DNA of 64,000 bases from Mycobacterium rhizamassiliense (lineage in GTDB: Bacteria; Actinomycetota; Actinomycetes; Mycobacteriales; Mycobacteriaceae), in assembly GCF_900157375.1 (NCBI RefSeq), contig NZ_LT721901.1:5413685-5477684 (forward strand). Reading direction: 5' to 3'. A program made the position numbers and the translations under genes. The notes below the pieces were generated by a model. The model made no database searches. It worked only from the letters and a program-made list of their open reading frames with translations, and had not been told where the DNA came from. Positions 23,457 to 31,965 of this stretch are shown here, in pieces (positions within the stretch are counted from its first letter, which is position 1; each line of letters opens with the position of its first letter).

Positions 23457-25829
23457 TTACGCCGCGGACGTCACGCGGTAGACGTCGTAGACACCCTCGA
23501 CATTGCGCACCACGTTGAGTAGGTGCCCAAGGTGCTTGGGGTCGCCCATCTCGAACGTGAACCGGCTGATCGCCACCCGGTCGCCCGAGGTGGTCACCGA
23601 GGCCGACAGGATGTTCACCTTCTCGTCGGCCAGCACCCGCGTCACATCCGACAACAGCCGGTGCCGGTCGAGCGCCTCGACCTGAATCGCCACCAGGAAC
23701 ACCGAGGAAGGCGATGGGGCCCAAAGGACTTCGATGATCCGCTCGGCCTGCTGTTCCAGCGATGCGGCGTTGGTGCAGTCGGTGCGGTGCACGCTGACCC
23801 CGCCGCCGCGGGTGACGAACCCCATGATCTGGTCGCCGGGCACCGGCGTGCAGCACTTCGCCAGCTTGGTCAGCACGCCGGGGGCGCCGGGCACCGACAC
23901 CCCCACGTCGTCGGTGCTGCGCGGGCGCCGCAGCATGGTGGTCGGTGTGGAGCGCTCGGCCAGCTCCTCCTCGGCCTGGTCGATGCCGCCGAGCTCGGCC
24001 AGCAGCCGCTGCATGACGTGACGTGCCGACACGTGGCCCTCACCGATGGCGGTGTAGAGCGTCGACACATCGGTGTAGTGCAGCTCCCGGGCGACGGCCC
24101 CCATGGATTCGCCATTGACCAAGCGCTGCAACGGAAGTCCACCGCGACGGACCTCGCGCGCCATCGCCTCCTTGCCCGCCTCCAGCGCCTCCTCGCGCCG
24201 CTCCTTGGCGAACCACTGCCGGATCTTGGCCTTGGCCCGCGGCGACACCACGAATTGCTGCCAGTCGCGCGACGGCCCGGCGTTGGGTGCCTTGGAGGTG
24301 AACACCTCGACGACTTCGCCGTTTTCCAGCTTGCGTTCCAGCGCCACCAGACGCCCGTTGACCCGGGCCCCGATGCAGCGGTGGCCGACCTCGGTGTGCA
24401 CCGCGTAGGCGAAGTCCACCGGCGTCGACCCGTTCGACAACGTGATCACGTCACCCTTGGGGGTGAACACGAAAATCTCTTGCACCGCAAGGTCGTAACG
24501 CAGCGACTCCAGGAACTCGCCGGGGTCGGCGGCCTCCCGCTGCCAGTCGAGCAGCTGGCGCATCCAGGCCATGTCGTCGATCTCGGCGGCGGCGTGCGCA
24601 TGCGGAAGGCCGTTGCGGCCCTTGGCCTCCTTGTAGCGCCAGTGTGCGGCGATGCCGTATTCGGCCGTGCGGTGCATGTCGCGGGTGCGAATCTGCACCT
24701 CCAGCGGCTTGCCCTCCGGCCCGACGACCGTGGTGTGCAGCGATTGGTAGACGCTGTATCTGGGCTGGGCGATGTAGTCCTTGAACCGTCCCGCCATCGG
24801 CTGCCACAGCGAGTGCACCACGCCCACAGCGGCATAGCAGTCGCGGATCTCGTCGCACAGGATGCGAATACCGACCAGGTCGTGGATGTCGTCGAAGTCG
24901 CGGCCCTTGACGATCATCTTCTGATAGATCGACCAGTAGTGCTTGGGCCGGCCCTCCACGGTCGCTTTGATTTTCGACGCGCCCAGGGTGTTGACGATCT
25001 CGGTGCGAACCTTGGCCAGGTAGGTGTCCCGCGACGGCGCGCGACCGGCGACCAGCCGCACGATCTCCTCGTACTTCTTCGGATGCAGGATCGCGAACGA
25101 CAGGTCTTCCAGCTCCCACTTGACGCTGGCCATACCCAGCCGATGCGCAAGGGGCGCAATGACTTCCAACGTTTCGCGGGCCTTGCGCGCCTGCTTCTCG
25201 GGGGGCAGGAAGCGCATCGTGCGCATGTTGTGCAGCCGGTCGGCGACCTTGATCACCAGCACCCGCGGGTCGCGGGCCATCGCGGTGATCATCTTGCGGA
25301 TGGTCTCCCCCTCGGCGGCGCTGCCCAGCACCACGCGGTCCAGCTTGGTCACGCCGTCGACGAGATGGCCGACCTCTTCGCCGAATTCCTCGCTCAACGC
25401 CTCGAGCGTGTAGCCGGTGTCCTCGACGGTGTCGTGCAGCAGCGCGGCCACCAAAGTGGTGGTGTCCATGCCCAACTCGGCCAGGATGTTGGCCACCGCC
25501 AGCGGGTGGGTGATGTAGGGATCACCGGAGTGCCGCAGCTGGGTGGCGTGGCGCTGATCGGCAACCTCGAAGGCCCGGTTGAGCATCGACAGGTTGGCTT
25601 TGGGATAGATCTCGCGGTGCACCGCCACCAGCGGCTCGAGCACGGGATTGAGCGCGCTGCGCTGGGCGGTCATCCGACGGGCCAGCCGGGCGCGGACGCG
25701 GCGCGACGCGCTGCTCGACGTCTTCAGGCTTTCGACGGGTGGCTCCGGCGCGTCGACGGCGGGCGCAGCGACCAGGGGAACCTCCGGGGGCGGCACAACA
25801 GTTTGCGCCGTGCTCTGCTCGTCCGCCAC
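23457..25829 (-). CDS. relA: bifunctional (p)ppGpp synthetase/hydrolase RelA (Rel)
   Basis: 790 residues from GTG 25829, which has GGAGG 8 bases upstream; a GTG three codons earlier is too close to that site. Domains in order: HD hydrolase (HATQLRHSGDPYITHPLAVA, ALLHDTVEDT), synthetase (VGIRILCDEIRDCYAAVG, QPRYSVYQSLHTTVVG), TGS (ITLSNGSTPVDFAYAVHTEV), the zinc-finger-like KCCTPVPGD, and a C-terminal ACT domain. Both catalytic halves look intact. Controls the stringent response. Equivalent to Rv2583c and downstream of apt on the same strand. Confidence 0.97.
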   Translation of the reverse strand: MADEQSTAQTVVPPPEVPLVAAPAVDAPEPPVESLKTSSSASRRVRARLARRMTAQRSALNPVLEPLVAVHREIYPKANLSMLNRAFEVADQRHATQLRHSGDPYITHPLAVANILAELGMDTTTLVAALLHDTVEDTGYTLEALSEEFGEEVGHLVDGVTKLDRVVLGSAAEGETIRKMITAMARDPRVLVIKVADRLHNMRTMRFLPPEKQARKARETLEVIAPLAHRLGMASVKWELEDLSFAILHPKKYEEIVRLVAGRAPSRDTYLAKVRTEIVNTLGASKIKATVEGRPKHYWSIYQKMIVKGRDFDDIHDLVGIRILCDEIRDCYAAVGVVHSLWQPMAGRFKDYIAQPRYSVYQSLHTTVVGPEGKPLEVQIRTRDMHRTAEYGIAAHWRYKEAKGRNGLPHAHAAAEIDDMAWMRQLLDWQREAADPGEFLESLRYDLAVQEIFVFTPKGDVITLSNGSTPVDFAYAVHTEVGHRCIGARVNGRLVALERKLENGEVVEVFTSKAPNAGPSRDWQQFVVSPRAKAKIRQWFAKERREEALEAGKEAMAREVRRGGLPLQRLVNGESMGAVARELHYTDVSTLYTAIGEGHVSARHVMQRLLAELGGIDQAEEELAERSTPTTMLRRPRSTDDVGVSVPGAPGVLTKLAKCCTPVPGDQIMGFVTRGGGVSVHRTDCTNAASLEQQAERIIEVLWAPSPSSVFLVAIQVEALDRHRLLSDVTRVLADEKVNILSASVTTSGDRVAISRFTFEMGDPKHLGHLLNVVRNVEGVYDVYRVTSAA

Positions 25830-25923
25830 GTTGGTCACCTCCGACCTCGAGAATATCTCCTAAAACTGATTGCCCCGCCCGTTCTTTCGCCGTTGCCGCC
25901 CTGGAACAAGCGGGGTTGCGCGC

Positions 25924-26466
25924 TCAGACGCGGCTCAGGGTGTGCACCGGCAGCGGAGCGAGCGCCGCGCGGCCACCGAGCTCGACGAGTTCCATGACCA
26001 CGGCGACGCCGACCACGTTGGCCTCAGCGCGCTGCAGCAGCCGGGCCGACGCGCCCAAGGTGCCGCCGGTGGCGAGCACGTCGTCGATGACCATGACGTT
26101 GCGTCGCCGCAGCTCGATGCCGTCGGCCGGGATTTCCAGCGTGGCGCTGCCGTACTCCAGGTCGTAGCTCTCGGAGAGCACCGGCGGCGGCAGCTTGCCG
26201 CCCTTGCGGATGGCGAGCACGCCGACGCCCAGCCGAGCCGCCACGGCGGCGGCCACCAGGAAGCCGCGGGAGTCGACGCCGGCCACCAGGTCCACGCCGG
26301 CCGCGACGCCGGCGAGGGCGTCGGTGATCGCGCACATCGCGTCGCGATCGGCAAACAACGGGGTGAGGTCCTTGAATTGCACGCCGGGCTCGGGGAAATC
26401 GGCGACCTTGCGGGTCAGCGGCTCGATGATGTCGCCGAGATCCGGCGCATCCTTGATGGTCGTCAC
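25924..26466 (-). CDS. apt: adenine phosphoribosyltransferase
   Basis: 180 residues from GTG 26466, whose codon overlaps the stop of the upstream lipoprotein gene as GTGA. The PRPP-binding loop VMVIDDVLATGGTLGAS and the family segments FPEPGVQFKDLTPLFAD, GVDSRGFLVAAAVA and AIRKGGKLP identify APT, which salvages adenine to AMP. Equivalent to Rv2584c. The gene lies between an exported binding protein and relA; linkage of apt with relA is common in actinobacteria. Confidence 0.95.
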   Translation of the reverse strand: MTTIKDAPDLGDIIEPLTRKVADFPEPGVQFKDLTPLFADRDAMCAITDALAGVAAGVDLVAGVDSRGFLVAAAVAARLGVGVLAIRKGGKLPPPVLSESYDLEYGSATLEIPADGIELRRRNVMVIDDVLATGGTLGASARLLQRAEANVVGVAVVMELVELGGRAALAPLPVHTLSRV

Positions 26467-28148
26467 TGCACCAAAGCCCATCGATCCATGTTCCAGCCCG
26501 CGCCCCACCGGGTTGGATTCCTGCTCACCGCGTACATCTTTTTCGACATCAGCAACGTGCGCTGCTGCCGGTACAGGGGCAACGTTGGCATCTCGGCCCA
26601 GAGTACCGGCGCGGCGTCGGTGAGCAGCCGAACGCGCTCGGCGGGGTCGGCCGAGACCGCGAGCGCCCCGATGATGCCGTCGACCTGGGCGTTGGAGTAG
26701 CCCGACAGGTTGTTGCCGTTGCCGGTGTGCAGGTCGTAGGCGTCCATCGCCGACGATCCGGTGGAGCCACTGCCAGTGGCGCCGCCGGTGCTGGCCACCA
26801 GGACGTCGATCTTTCCGTCCTTGAGCGCCTGCGGGCCGGAGGAGTCCAGGCTGACGTTGTTGACGGTGATGCCGGCTCCCGCGCAGGACTTGGTGATGGT
26901 CCCGACGGTGACCGCCAACCGCGCGTTAGGACCGTGGTAGCCGATTCGCACCGTCAGCGGCGTGTTGCCCAGCTCGTCGCGGGCGGCCGCCGGGTCCGCC
27001 TTGGCGAACTTGCCGGCCTCGGCGGCGCCGTCGCCCTGCGCCACGGCGTCCTCGGTCGCCGGCGACAGGCGCGAGTTGGCGATCGCCGCGCCCGCGTCGC
27101 GCGCGATCGCGTCGCGCGGGACGCACAACGCGAACGCCCGGCGCGTCTTGGCCTGCGACAACGGGCCCTGCGGCGCGAAGATCAGCTGCTGGATGCCGGC
27201 CGACGGCGCATCGCTGCGCTCGTAGTTGTCCGGGGTGGTCAACGTCCCCGACGAGCCGGCCGCCACGTCGACGACGTCGACGCTGCGGTTGTTGACCCGG
27301 TCCTGGATGTCCGGCGCCTGCGGCGATACCGTGATCCGCTTGGTGACCGCGTGCGGGCCCCACCACCGGTCGTTGGCCACCAGCACCACCGCGCCACCGT
27401 CGAGGACGGATTCGATCTTGTACGGCCCCGACGCCGGGAAGCGCTTGGCGATCTCGTCGGATTTCAGGCCGGGTTTGAGGTCCCAGATGGTGTTCCACAG
27501 CTTCGCGATCTGGGCGATCAACGGCCCGTTGTTGCCCAGCACGGCCGCGGTCACATCGATGTTGAGCTGGTCGGCGATCACGTGCGACGGCATCAGCGTG
27601 GTCGCGCTGAACAGCTGCATGTAGTCCGCGACGCCGCGGTCCGGGACGAACGACACCCGGGCCTTCTTCTGCCCCGGCGTGCACGCGACGTTGGCGATGT
27701 CGAGATATCCGGCCTGGGTGGCGGCGTCGAAGCCGGGGAACCGTCCCGACTGGGCCGCCCAGGCCAGCACCAGATCGTCGCAGGTCACCGGCTTGCCATC
27801 GGAGTAGACGGCGTTGTCGGCGATCTGATAGTCGAGCACCAGCGGCGATCCCGCCACCACCGAGACGCTGCCGAAGTCGTGGTCGGCGACGACCTGCCCG
27901 TCGGGGCCGTGATAGCCGAAGCCGGTCAGCGTGCGGGCGAAGGCCTGGGCCCCAGCCGAGGCGGCGCCGACGACGGTGTTGGTGTTGTAGCTGCTCAGCG
28001 TGCCGTCGACGACGTAGGTGACCTGCGAGGCGGCGCTACCCGAGCACCCGGTGACCGTGAAGGCCACCGCGAGCGGCAGCGCCAGGGCGACGGCGACCAA
28101 CCTTTTCAGGCCCGGCCGGCCGGGACGCGGCAGACACCAGGTGGCCAT
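26463..28148 (-). CDS. ABC transporter substrate-binding lipoprotein (family 5, DppA-like)
   Basis: 561 residues from ATG 28148. Lipoprotein signal: basic start, hydrophobic LVAVALALPLAVAFTV and lipobox VTGC followed by SGSAAS. The rest is an extracellular solute-binding family 5 fold (VVADHDFGSVSVVAGSPLVLDYQI, FPASGPYKIESVLDGGAVVL, NDRWWGPHAV, ALCVPRDAIARD, GYSNAQVDGIIGALA). It starts 5 bases after the secF stop and overlaps apt, so it is part of the sec-apt run. No permease or ATPase gene is adjacent; ligand unknown. Equivalent to Rv2585c. Confidence 0.9.
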   Translation of the reverse strand: MATWCLPRPGRPGLKRLVAVALALPLAVAFTVTGCSGSAASQVTYVVDGTLSSYNTNTVVGAASAGAQAFARTLTGFGYHGPDGQVVADHDFGSVSVVAGSPLVLDYQIADNAVYSDGKPVTCDDLVLAWAAQSGRFPGFDAATQAGYLDIANVACTPGQKKARVSFVPDRGVADYMQLFSATTLMPSHVIADQLNIDVTAAVLGNNGPLIAQIAKLWNTIWDLKPGLKSDEIAKRFPASGPYKIESVLDGGAVVLVANDRWWGPHAVTKRITVSPQAPDIQDRVNNRSVDVVDVAAGSSGTLTTPDNYERSDAPSAGIQQLIFAPQGPLSQAKTRRAFALCVPRDAIARDAGAAIANSRLSPATEDAVAQGDGAAEAGKFAKADPAAARDELGNTPLTVRIGYHGPNARLAVTVGTITKSCAGAGITVNNVSLDSSGPQALKDGKIDVLVASTGGATGSGSTGSSAMDAYDLHTGNGNNLSGYSNAQVDGIIGALAVSADPAERVRLLTDAAPVLWAEMPTLPLYRQQRTLLMSKKMYAVSRNPTRWGAGWNMDRWALVQ

Positions 28149-28153
28149 CCGGA

Positions 28154-29452
28154 CTACCGCCGGCCGGCATTCCGCTTGCCGGTCGGACGCCGGGTGCCGG
28201 TCGGCCGCACCGGCCGCGCACCTGGCGCCGGCTTGTTCGGCGCCGGCTTGGTGACGGCTTCGGTGCTGGCGTCCTCGCCCGCGGGCGCGGCGTCGCTGGG
28301 ATCGGTCTGCTCGTCGGCGTCGTCGGGCGCGGCCTCCCCACGCGATCGCGCGTCGGGGGCGCGCCGTTTGACGACCCGGCGGGTGTGGTTGCGCACCAGC
28401 TCGGTGCGCTCGCGCAGCGTGACCAGCAGCGGGGTTGCGAAGAAGATCGACGAGTAGGTGCCGACCAGGATGCCGACCAGCTGCACCAGCGCCAGGTCCT
28501 TCAGGGTGCCCACGCCCAGCAGCCACACCGCCACCACCATCAGCGCCAGCACCGGCAACACTGAGATCAGGCTGGTGTTGATCGAGCGCATGAACGTCTG
28601 GTTGATCGCCAGGTTGGCCTGCTCGGCGAAGGTCCGCCGGGTGGTGTGCTGGAAGCCGTGCGTGTTCTCCTCGACCTTGTCGAAGACGATGACCGTGTCA
28701 TAGAGCGAGAACCCGAGGATCGTCAGCAGGCCGATGACCGTGGCAGGGCTGACCTCGAAACCGACCAGCGAATACACCCCCGCGGTGACCGTCAGGTCGA
28801 AGACCATCGTCAACAGCGCCGAGATCGCCATGTAGCGCTCGTAGCGGATCATGATGTAGACGCCGACCAGCACCAGGAAGACGCCGAGCGCGATCAGCGC
28901 CTTGTCGGTGATCTGGTCGCCCCAGGTCTCCGACACCGCCGAGTCGCTGATGGCCGCCTTGTTCGGTTTGCCGTCGGTTCCCTTCGGCTGAAACGCATCG
29001 AACAGGGCGTTGCGCAGCTTCGTCGACTGGTCGTTGTTCAGCGTCTCAGAGCGGATCTGCACGGTCGCCGAGCCGCCGCTGCCGACGATGACCACCGATT
29101 CCGGGTCGCCGCCGATGGCCTTCTTGAAGACCTCGGACACCTGCGACGTCTGGACCGTCCCCGAGGAGCCCGCCGCGGGCATCGACACCGTGGTGCCGCC
29201 GCTGAAGTCGATCCCAAACGTGAAGCCGCGCAACAGGATCGACAGGATCGCCACCGCGACGATCGCTCCGCTGATGCCGTACCAGAGCCGGCGGCGGCCG
29301 ACCACCTCGAACGCACCCGTGCCGGTGTAGAGCCGGGACAGGAAGCTGTGGTGCGGCAGCCCGGCCGCGTCCGACGAGCTTGGCTCCACAGCGCCGTCGC
29401 CGGCCTCGGTGATCTCGGTCGCTTCGGCGTCGGGCTTTTCTTTGGCAGCCAT
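28154..29452 (-). CDS. secF: protein translocase subunit SecF
   Basis: 432-residue inner-membrane protein that, with SecD and YajC, aids late export through SecYEG using the proton gradient. Features: first helix IVAVAILSILL, the conserved GIDFSGGTTVSMP, the periplasmic P-domain, ALGVFLVLVGVYIMIRYE and the GFSLYDTVIVFDKVEENT motif shared with SecD. An acidic/basic C-terminal tail of about 90 residues (rich in Ala, Pro, Lys/Arg) extends beyond the usual family length. Four bases separate it from secD. Equivalent to Rv2586c. Confidence 0.96.
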   Translation of the reverse strand: MAAKEKPDAEATEITEAGDGAVEPSSSDAAGLPHHSFLSRLYTGTGAFEVVGRRRLWYGISGAIVAVAILSILLRGFTFGIDFSGGTTVSMPAAGSSGTVQTSQVSEVFKKAIGGDPESVVIVGSGGSATVQIRSETLNNDQSTKLRNALFDAFQPKGTDGKPNKAAISDSAVSETWGDQITDKALIALGVFLVLVGVYIMIRYERYMAISALLTMVFDLTVTAGVYSLVGFEVSPATVIGLLTILGFSLYDTVIVFDKVEENTHGFQHTTRRTFAEQANLAINQTFMRSINTSLISVLPVLALMVVAVWLLGVGTLKDLALVQLVGILVGTYSSIFFATPLLVTLRERTELVRNHTRRVVKRRAPDARSRGEAAPDDADEQTDPSDAAPAGEDASTEAVTKPAPNKPAPGARPVRPTGTRRPTGKRNAGRR

Positions 29453-29456
29453 CGCG

Positions 29457-31286
29457 CTATCCCCGTCCCGTCTTCACATGTGACGAAGCCCGGCGCTCGC
29501 GGGCGACCTGCTGTACCGCGCCCAGGCCGTTGTATGCGGGTTTCGCCAACCTCGGCGACTTGGACGCCAGGTACACCAGCGGCCAGGTCACCAGGAACAC
29601 GACCACGATGTCCAGGACGGTGGTCAGGCCCAGCGTGAAGGCGAATCCGCGCACCTGGCCGATCGCCAGGGCATAGAGCACCGCGGCGGCCAGGAAGGTG
29701 ACGGCGTTGCCCGAAACGATCGTCCTGCGGGCCCGCACCCAACCGCGCGGCACCGCAGAGCGGAACGAACGGCCTTCGCGGATCTCGTCTTTGATGCGTT
29801 CGAAGAACACCACAAAGGAGTCGGCGGTGGTGCCGATACCGATGATCAGACCCGCGATACCCGCCAGGTCCAGGGTGTAGTTGATCTGGCGGCCCAGGAT
29901 CACCAGGATCGCGAAAATCATTGCGCCGGAAGCGGTCAGGGACAGCGCCGTGAGCAGGCCCAGCACCCGGTAGTACAGCAGCGAATACAGCAGCACCAGG
30001 ATCAAGCCGATCCCGCCCGCGATCAGCCCCGCGCGCAGCGAGGTCAATCCCAGTGTGGCCGAGACGGTTTGGGCCTCCGAGGACTCGAAGGACAGCGGCA
30101 GCGAGCCGTACTTCAGGACGTTGGCCAGCTGGCCCGCCGTCGAGGCGGTGAACGGCGGGTCGCCACCGGTGATCTGGGTCCGGCCGCCGGGGATCGCCTC
30201 CTGGATCATCGGGGCGCTGACGACCCGCGAGTCGAGGGTGAACGCGGTCTGGGTCCCGATGTGGGCGGCGGTGAAGTCGGCCCAGGTGTTCGCCGCCGCC
30301 GACTTGAACTGCAGGTCGACGACGTAGCCGATGCCGTGCTGGTTCATCGTCGAGCTGGCGTCCTGGATCTGATCGCCACTGATGATCGACGGGCCCAGCA
30401 GGTAGGCCATCTTTTTGTCGGTGGAGCAGGTGACCAGGGGCAGCTTCGGATCGTCGTTGCCGGCCAGGATGTCGTCCTGGCCGCAGTGGGCCGCCATGTA
30501 CTGCATGACGCCCATCTGCAGGTATGGGTTGTCGCTCTGCCGAAGTTCTTTCATCCCCTGGATGCGTTCGGCGAGATCCTTGCGCGAGTCGGCCGGCTCG
30601 GGGACGTCAGCGGGAGTCTGCCCGGGCGGCGTCCCCGGCGCGGGTGCGGGGCTCGCAGGCGCATTGCTCGCCGGGGCCGCGGGGCCGGGGGCCGGAGATG
30701 CGGGACCGGGGCCGGCGGGAGGCGGCGCTTGCTGGCCGGCGGGAGGCGGCGCTTGCTGGCCGGCGGGAGGCGGCGCTTGCTGGCCGGCGGGTGGCTCGAG
30801 GCCCGGCGGCAGCCCGCCCGGCGCCCCGGGAGCGCCTGGAGCACCGGGAGCGCCCGGCGGCGCGCTGGCGGGCTGGCGGCCCGGCTGCTTGGGCGCGGCG
30901 CCCTGGGCCGGCGAAGAGTTGAGCACCGGACGGATGTAGAGGCGCGCGGTTTGACCCAGGTTGCGGGCCTCGTTGCCTTCGTTTCCGGGCACTGTGATCA
31001 CCAGGTTGTCGCCGTCGACGACGACCTCCGAACCGGAGACGCCGAGTCCGTTGACGCGTGCGCTGATGATCTGCTGGGCCTGGGCCAGCGCCTCGCGGCT
31101 CGGCCGCGACCCGTCGGGCGTGCGCGCGGTCAGGGTGACCCGGGTGCCGCCCCGCAGATCAATGCCCAGCTTCGGGGCCGCGTGCTTATCGCCGGTTAGG
31201 AACACCGACAGGTAGACGGCCACGAGCATGAACAAGAAAAACGACAGGTAGCGGGCAGGGTGCACCGGCGCCGAAGACGATGCCAC
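29457..31286 (-). CDS. secD: protein translocase subunit SecD
   Basis: 609 residues from GTG. N-terminal helix YLSFFLFMLVAVYLSVFL, then GIDLRGGTRVTLTA (the SecD D1 motif), P1 domain, and later LPLSFESSEAQTVSATLG followed by six-helix core with GIGTTADSFVVFFERIKDEI. A low-complexity insertion of about 90 residues rich in Pro, Ala and Gln (about 130-225) interrupts the periplasmic part and includes an eight-residue tandem repeat. Works with SecF and YajC in preprotein export. Equivalent to Rv2587c. Confidence 0.96.
   Translation of the reverse strand: MASSSAPVHPARYLSFFLFMLVAVYLSVFLTGDKHAAPKLGIDLRGGTRVTLTARTPDGSRPSREALAQAQQIISARVNGLGVSGSEVVVDGDNLVITVPGNEGNEARNLGQTARLYIRPVLNSSPAQGAAPKQPGRQPASAPPGAPGAPGAPGAPGGLPPGLEPPAGQQAPPPAGQQAPPPAGQQAPPPAGPGPASPAPGPAAPASNAPASPAPAPGTPPGQTPADVPEPADSRKDLAERIQGMKELRQSDNPYLQMGVMQYMAAHCGQDDILAGNDDPKLPLVTCSTDKKMAYLLGPSIISGDQIQDASSTMNQHGIGYVVDLQFKSAAANTWADFTAAHIGTQTAFTLDSRVVSAPMIQEAIPGGRTQITGGDPPFTASTAGQLANVLKYGSLPLSFESSEAQTVSATLGLTSLRAGLIAGGIGLILVLLYSLLYYRVLGLLTALSLTASGAMIFAILVILGRQINYTLDLAGIAGLIIGIGTTADSFVVFFERIKDEIREGRSFRSAVPRGWVRARRTIVSGNAVTFLAAAVLYALAIGQVRGFAFTLGLTTVLDIVVVFLVTWPLVYLASKSPRLAKPAYNGLGAVQQVARERRASSHVKTGRG
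30711..30793 (-). repeat. 24-bp tandem repeat in secD (about 3.4 copies)
   Basis: Identical 24-base units at 30711-30734, 30735-30758 and 30759-30782, then a partial copy. On the coding strand they give PPAGQQAP repeated. The number of copies is likely to vary between strains because the units are identical and in frame. Confidence 0.88.
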
Positions 31287-31363
31287 GTTCCTTTTATCTC
31301 CTTGAGAATCGGTCTTTTACCCCCGACAGAGCCTACGTGTCCTCTTCACGCGCGCCTCGCCGG

Positions 31364-31726
31364 TCAGGAATCTTTGGCTACCCGGCTCTCGCTGGCGGAG
31401 TCGGCGGGCCCGTCGGCGTCGTCCAGGTCGTCGACGTCGTCGTAGTCGTCGTAGTCGTCGGCATCCTCGGGCAGGATCCGGTCGCGGATCGCCAGCTTCA
31501 TCCAGGTGGTCACGATGCCGGGCGCGATCTCGAGGTCGACGGTGTCGTCGGTGAACGCGACGACGGTGGCCTGCATGCCGGACGTGGTGTGCACGCGGTC
31601 ACCGGGCTGCAGCGAGTCGTGCAGGTCGATCGTGGTTTGCATCGCGCGCTTCTGGCGGCGCGACGCCATGTACATGAACCCGCCCATGATGAGCAGGAAC
31701 GGCAGGAATAAGACCAAACTTTCCAT
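31364..31726 (-). CDS. yajC: preprotein translocase subunit YajC
   Basis: 120 residues from ATG 31726. One N-terminal membrane helix (LVLFLPFLLIMGGFMYM), the SRRQKRAM basic turn, then the YajC domain LQPGDRVHTTSGMQATVVAF and ITTWMKLAIRDRI-type end. A strongly acidic tail (DDYDDYDDVDDLDDADG) follows. First gene of the yajC-secD-secF run, 77 bases upstream of secD. Equivalent to Rv2588c. The longer frame to 31804 begins in a region without signal or conservation. Confidence 0.92.
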   Translation of the reverse strand: MESLVLFLPFLLIMGGFMYMASRRQKRAMQTTIDLHDSLQPGDRVHTTSGMQATVVAFTDDTVDLEIAPGIVTTWMKLAIRDRILPEDADDYDDYDDVDDLDDADGPADSASESRVAKDS

Positions 31727-31965
31727 CGACGTGCCTGTCTTTCGTTTCCGTATTGCTGGTGATCCTGCTCCGCCGGTGTCCGTGCCGACCGGGAAGCCAC
31801 GCACCTCGTGACGGGTCCAGTGTGCCCGTTAAGTCTGGCAGGCCCCAGCTCGCGACCGACCGGCACCTGCGCGGACCACCCCGGCCGCAGCGCGGGACTG
31901 CCGAGAACCGCACCAGCGGATAGGCTTTCATCCGGGCGCGGCACGCGCGCCGAGAGAAGGAGGAT

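Noticed and set aside
23523..25997. 824-codon open frame opposite relA
   Set aside because: Antisense shadow of a certain gene; no motif and typical shadow composition.
26727..28457. 576-codon open frame opposite the binding lipoprotein and secF
   Set aside because: Antisense shadow; the minus-strand genes have clear signal peptide, lipobox and family motifs.
31430..31480. GTCGTAGTCGTC-type short repeats
   Set aside because: These are codons of the acidic YajC tail (DDYDDYDD), not a regulatory repeat or CRISPR.
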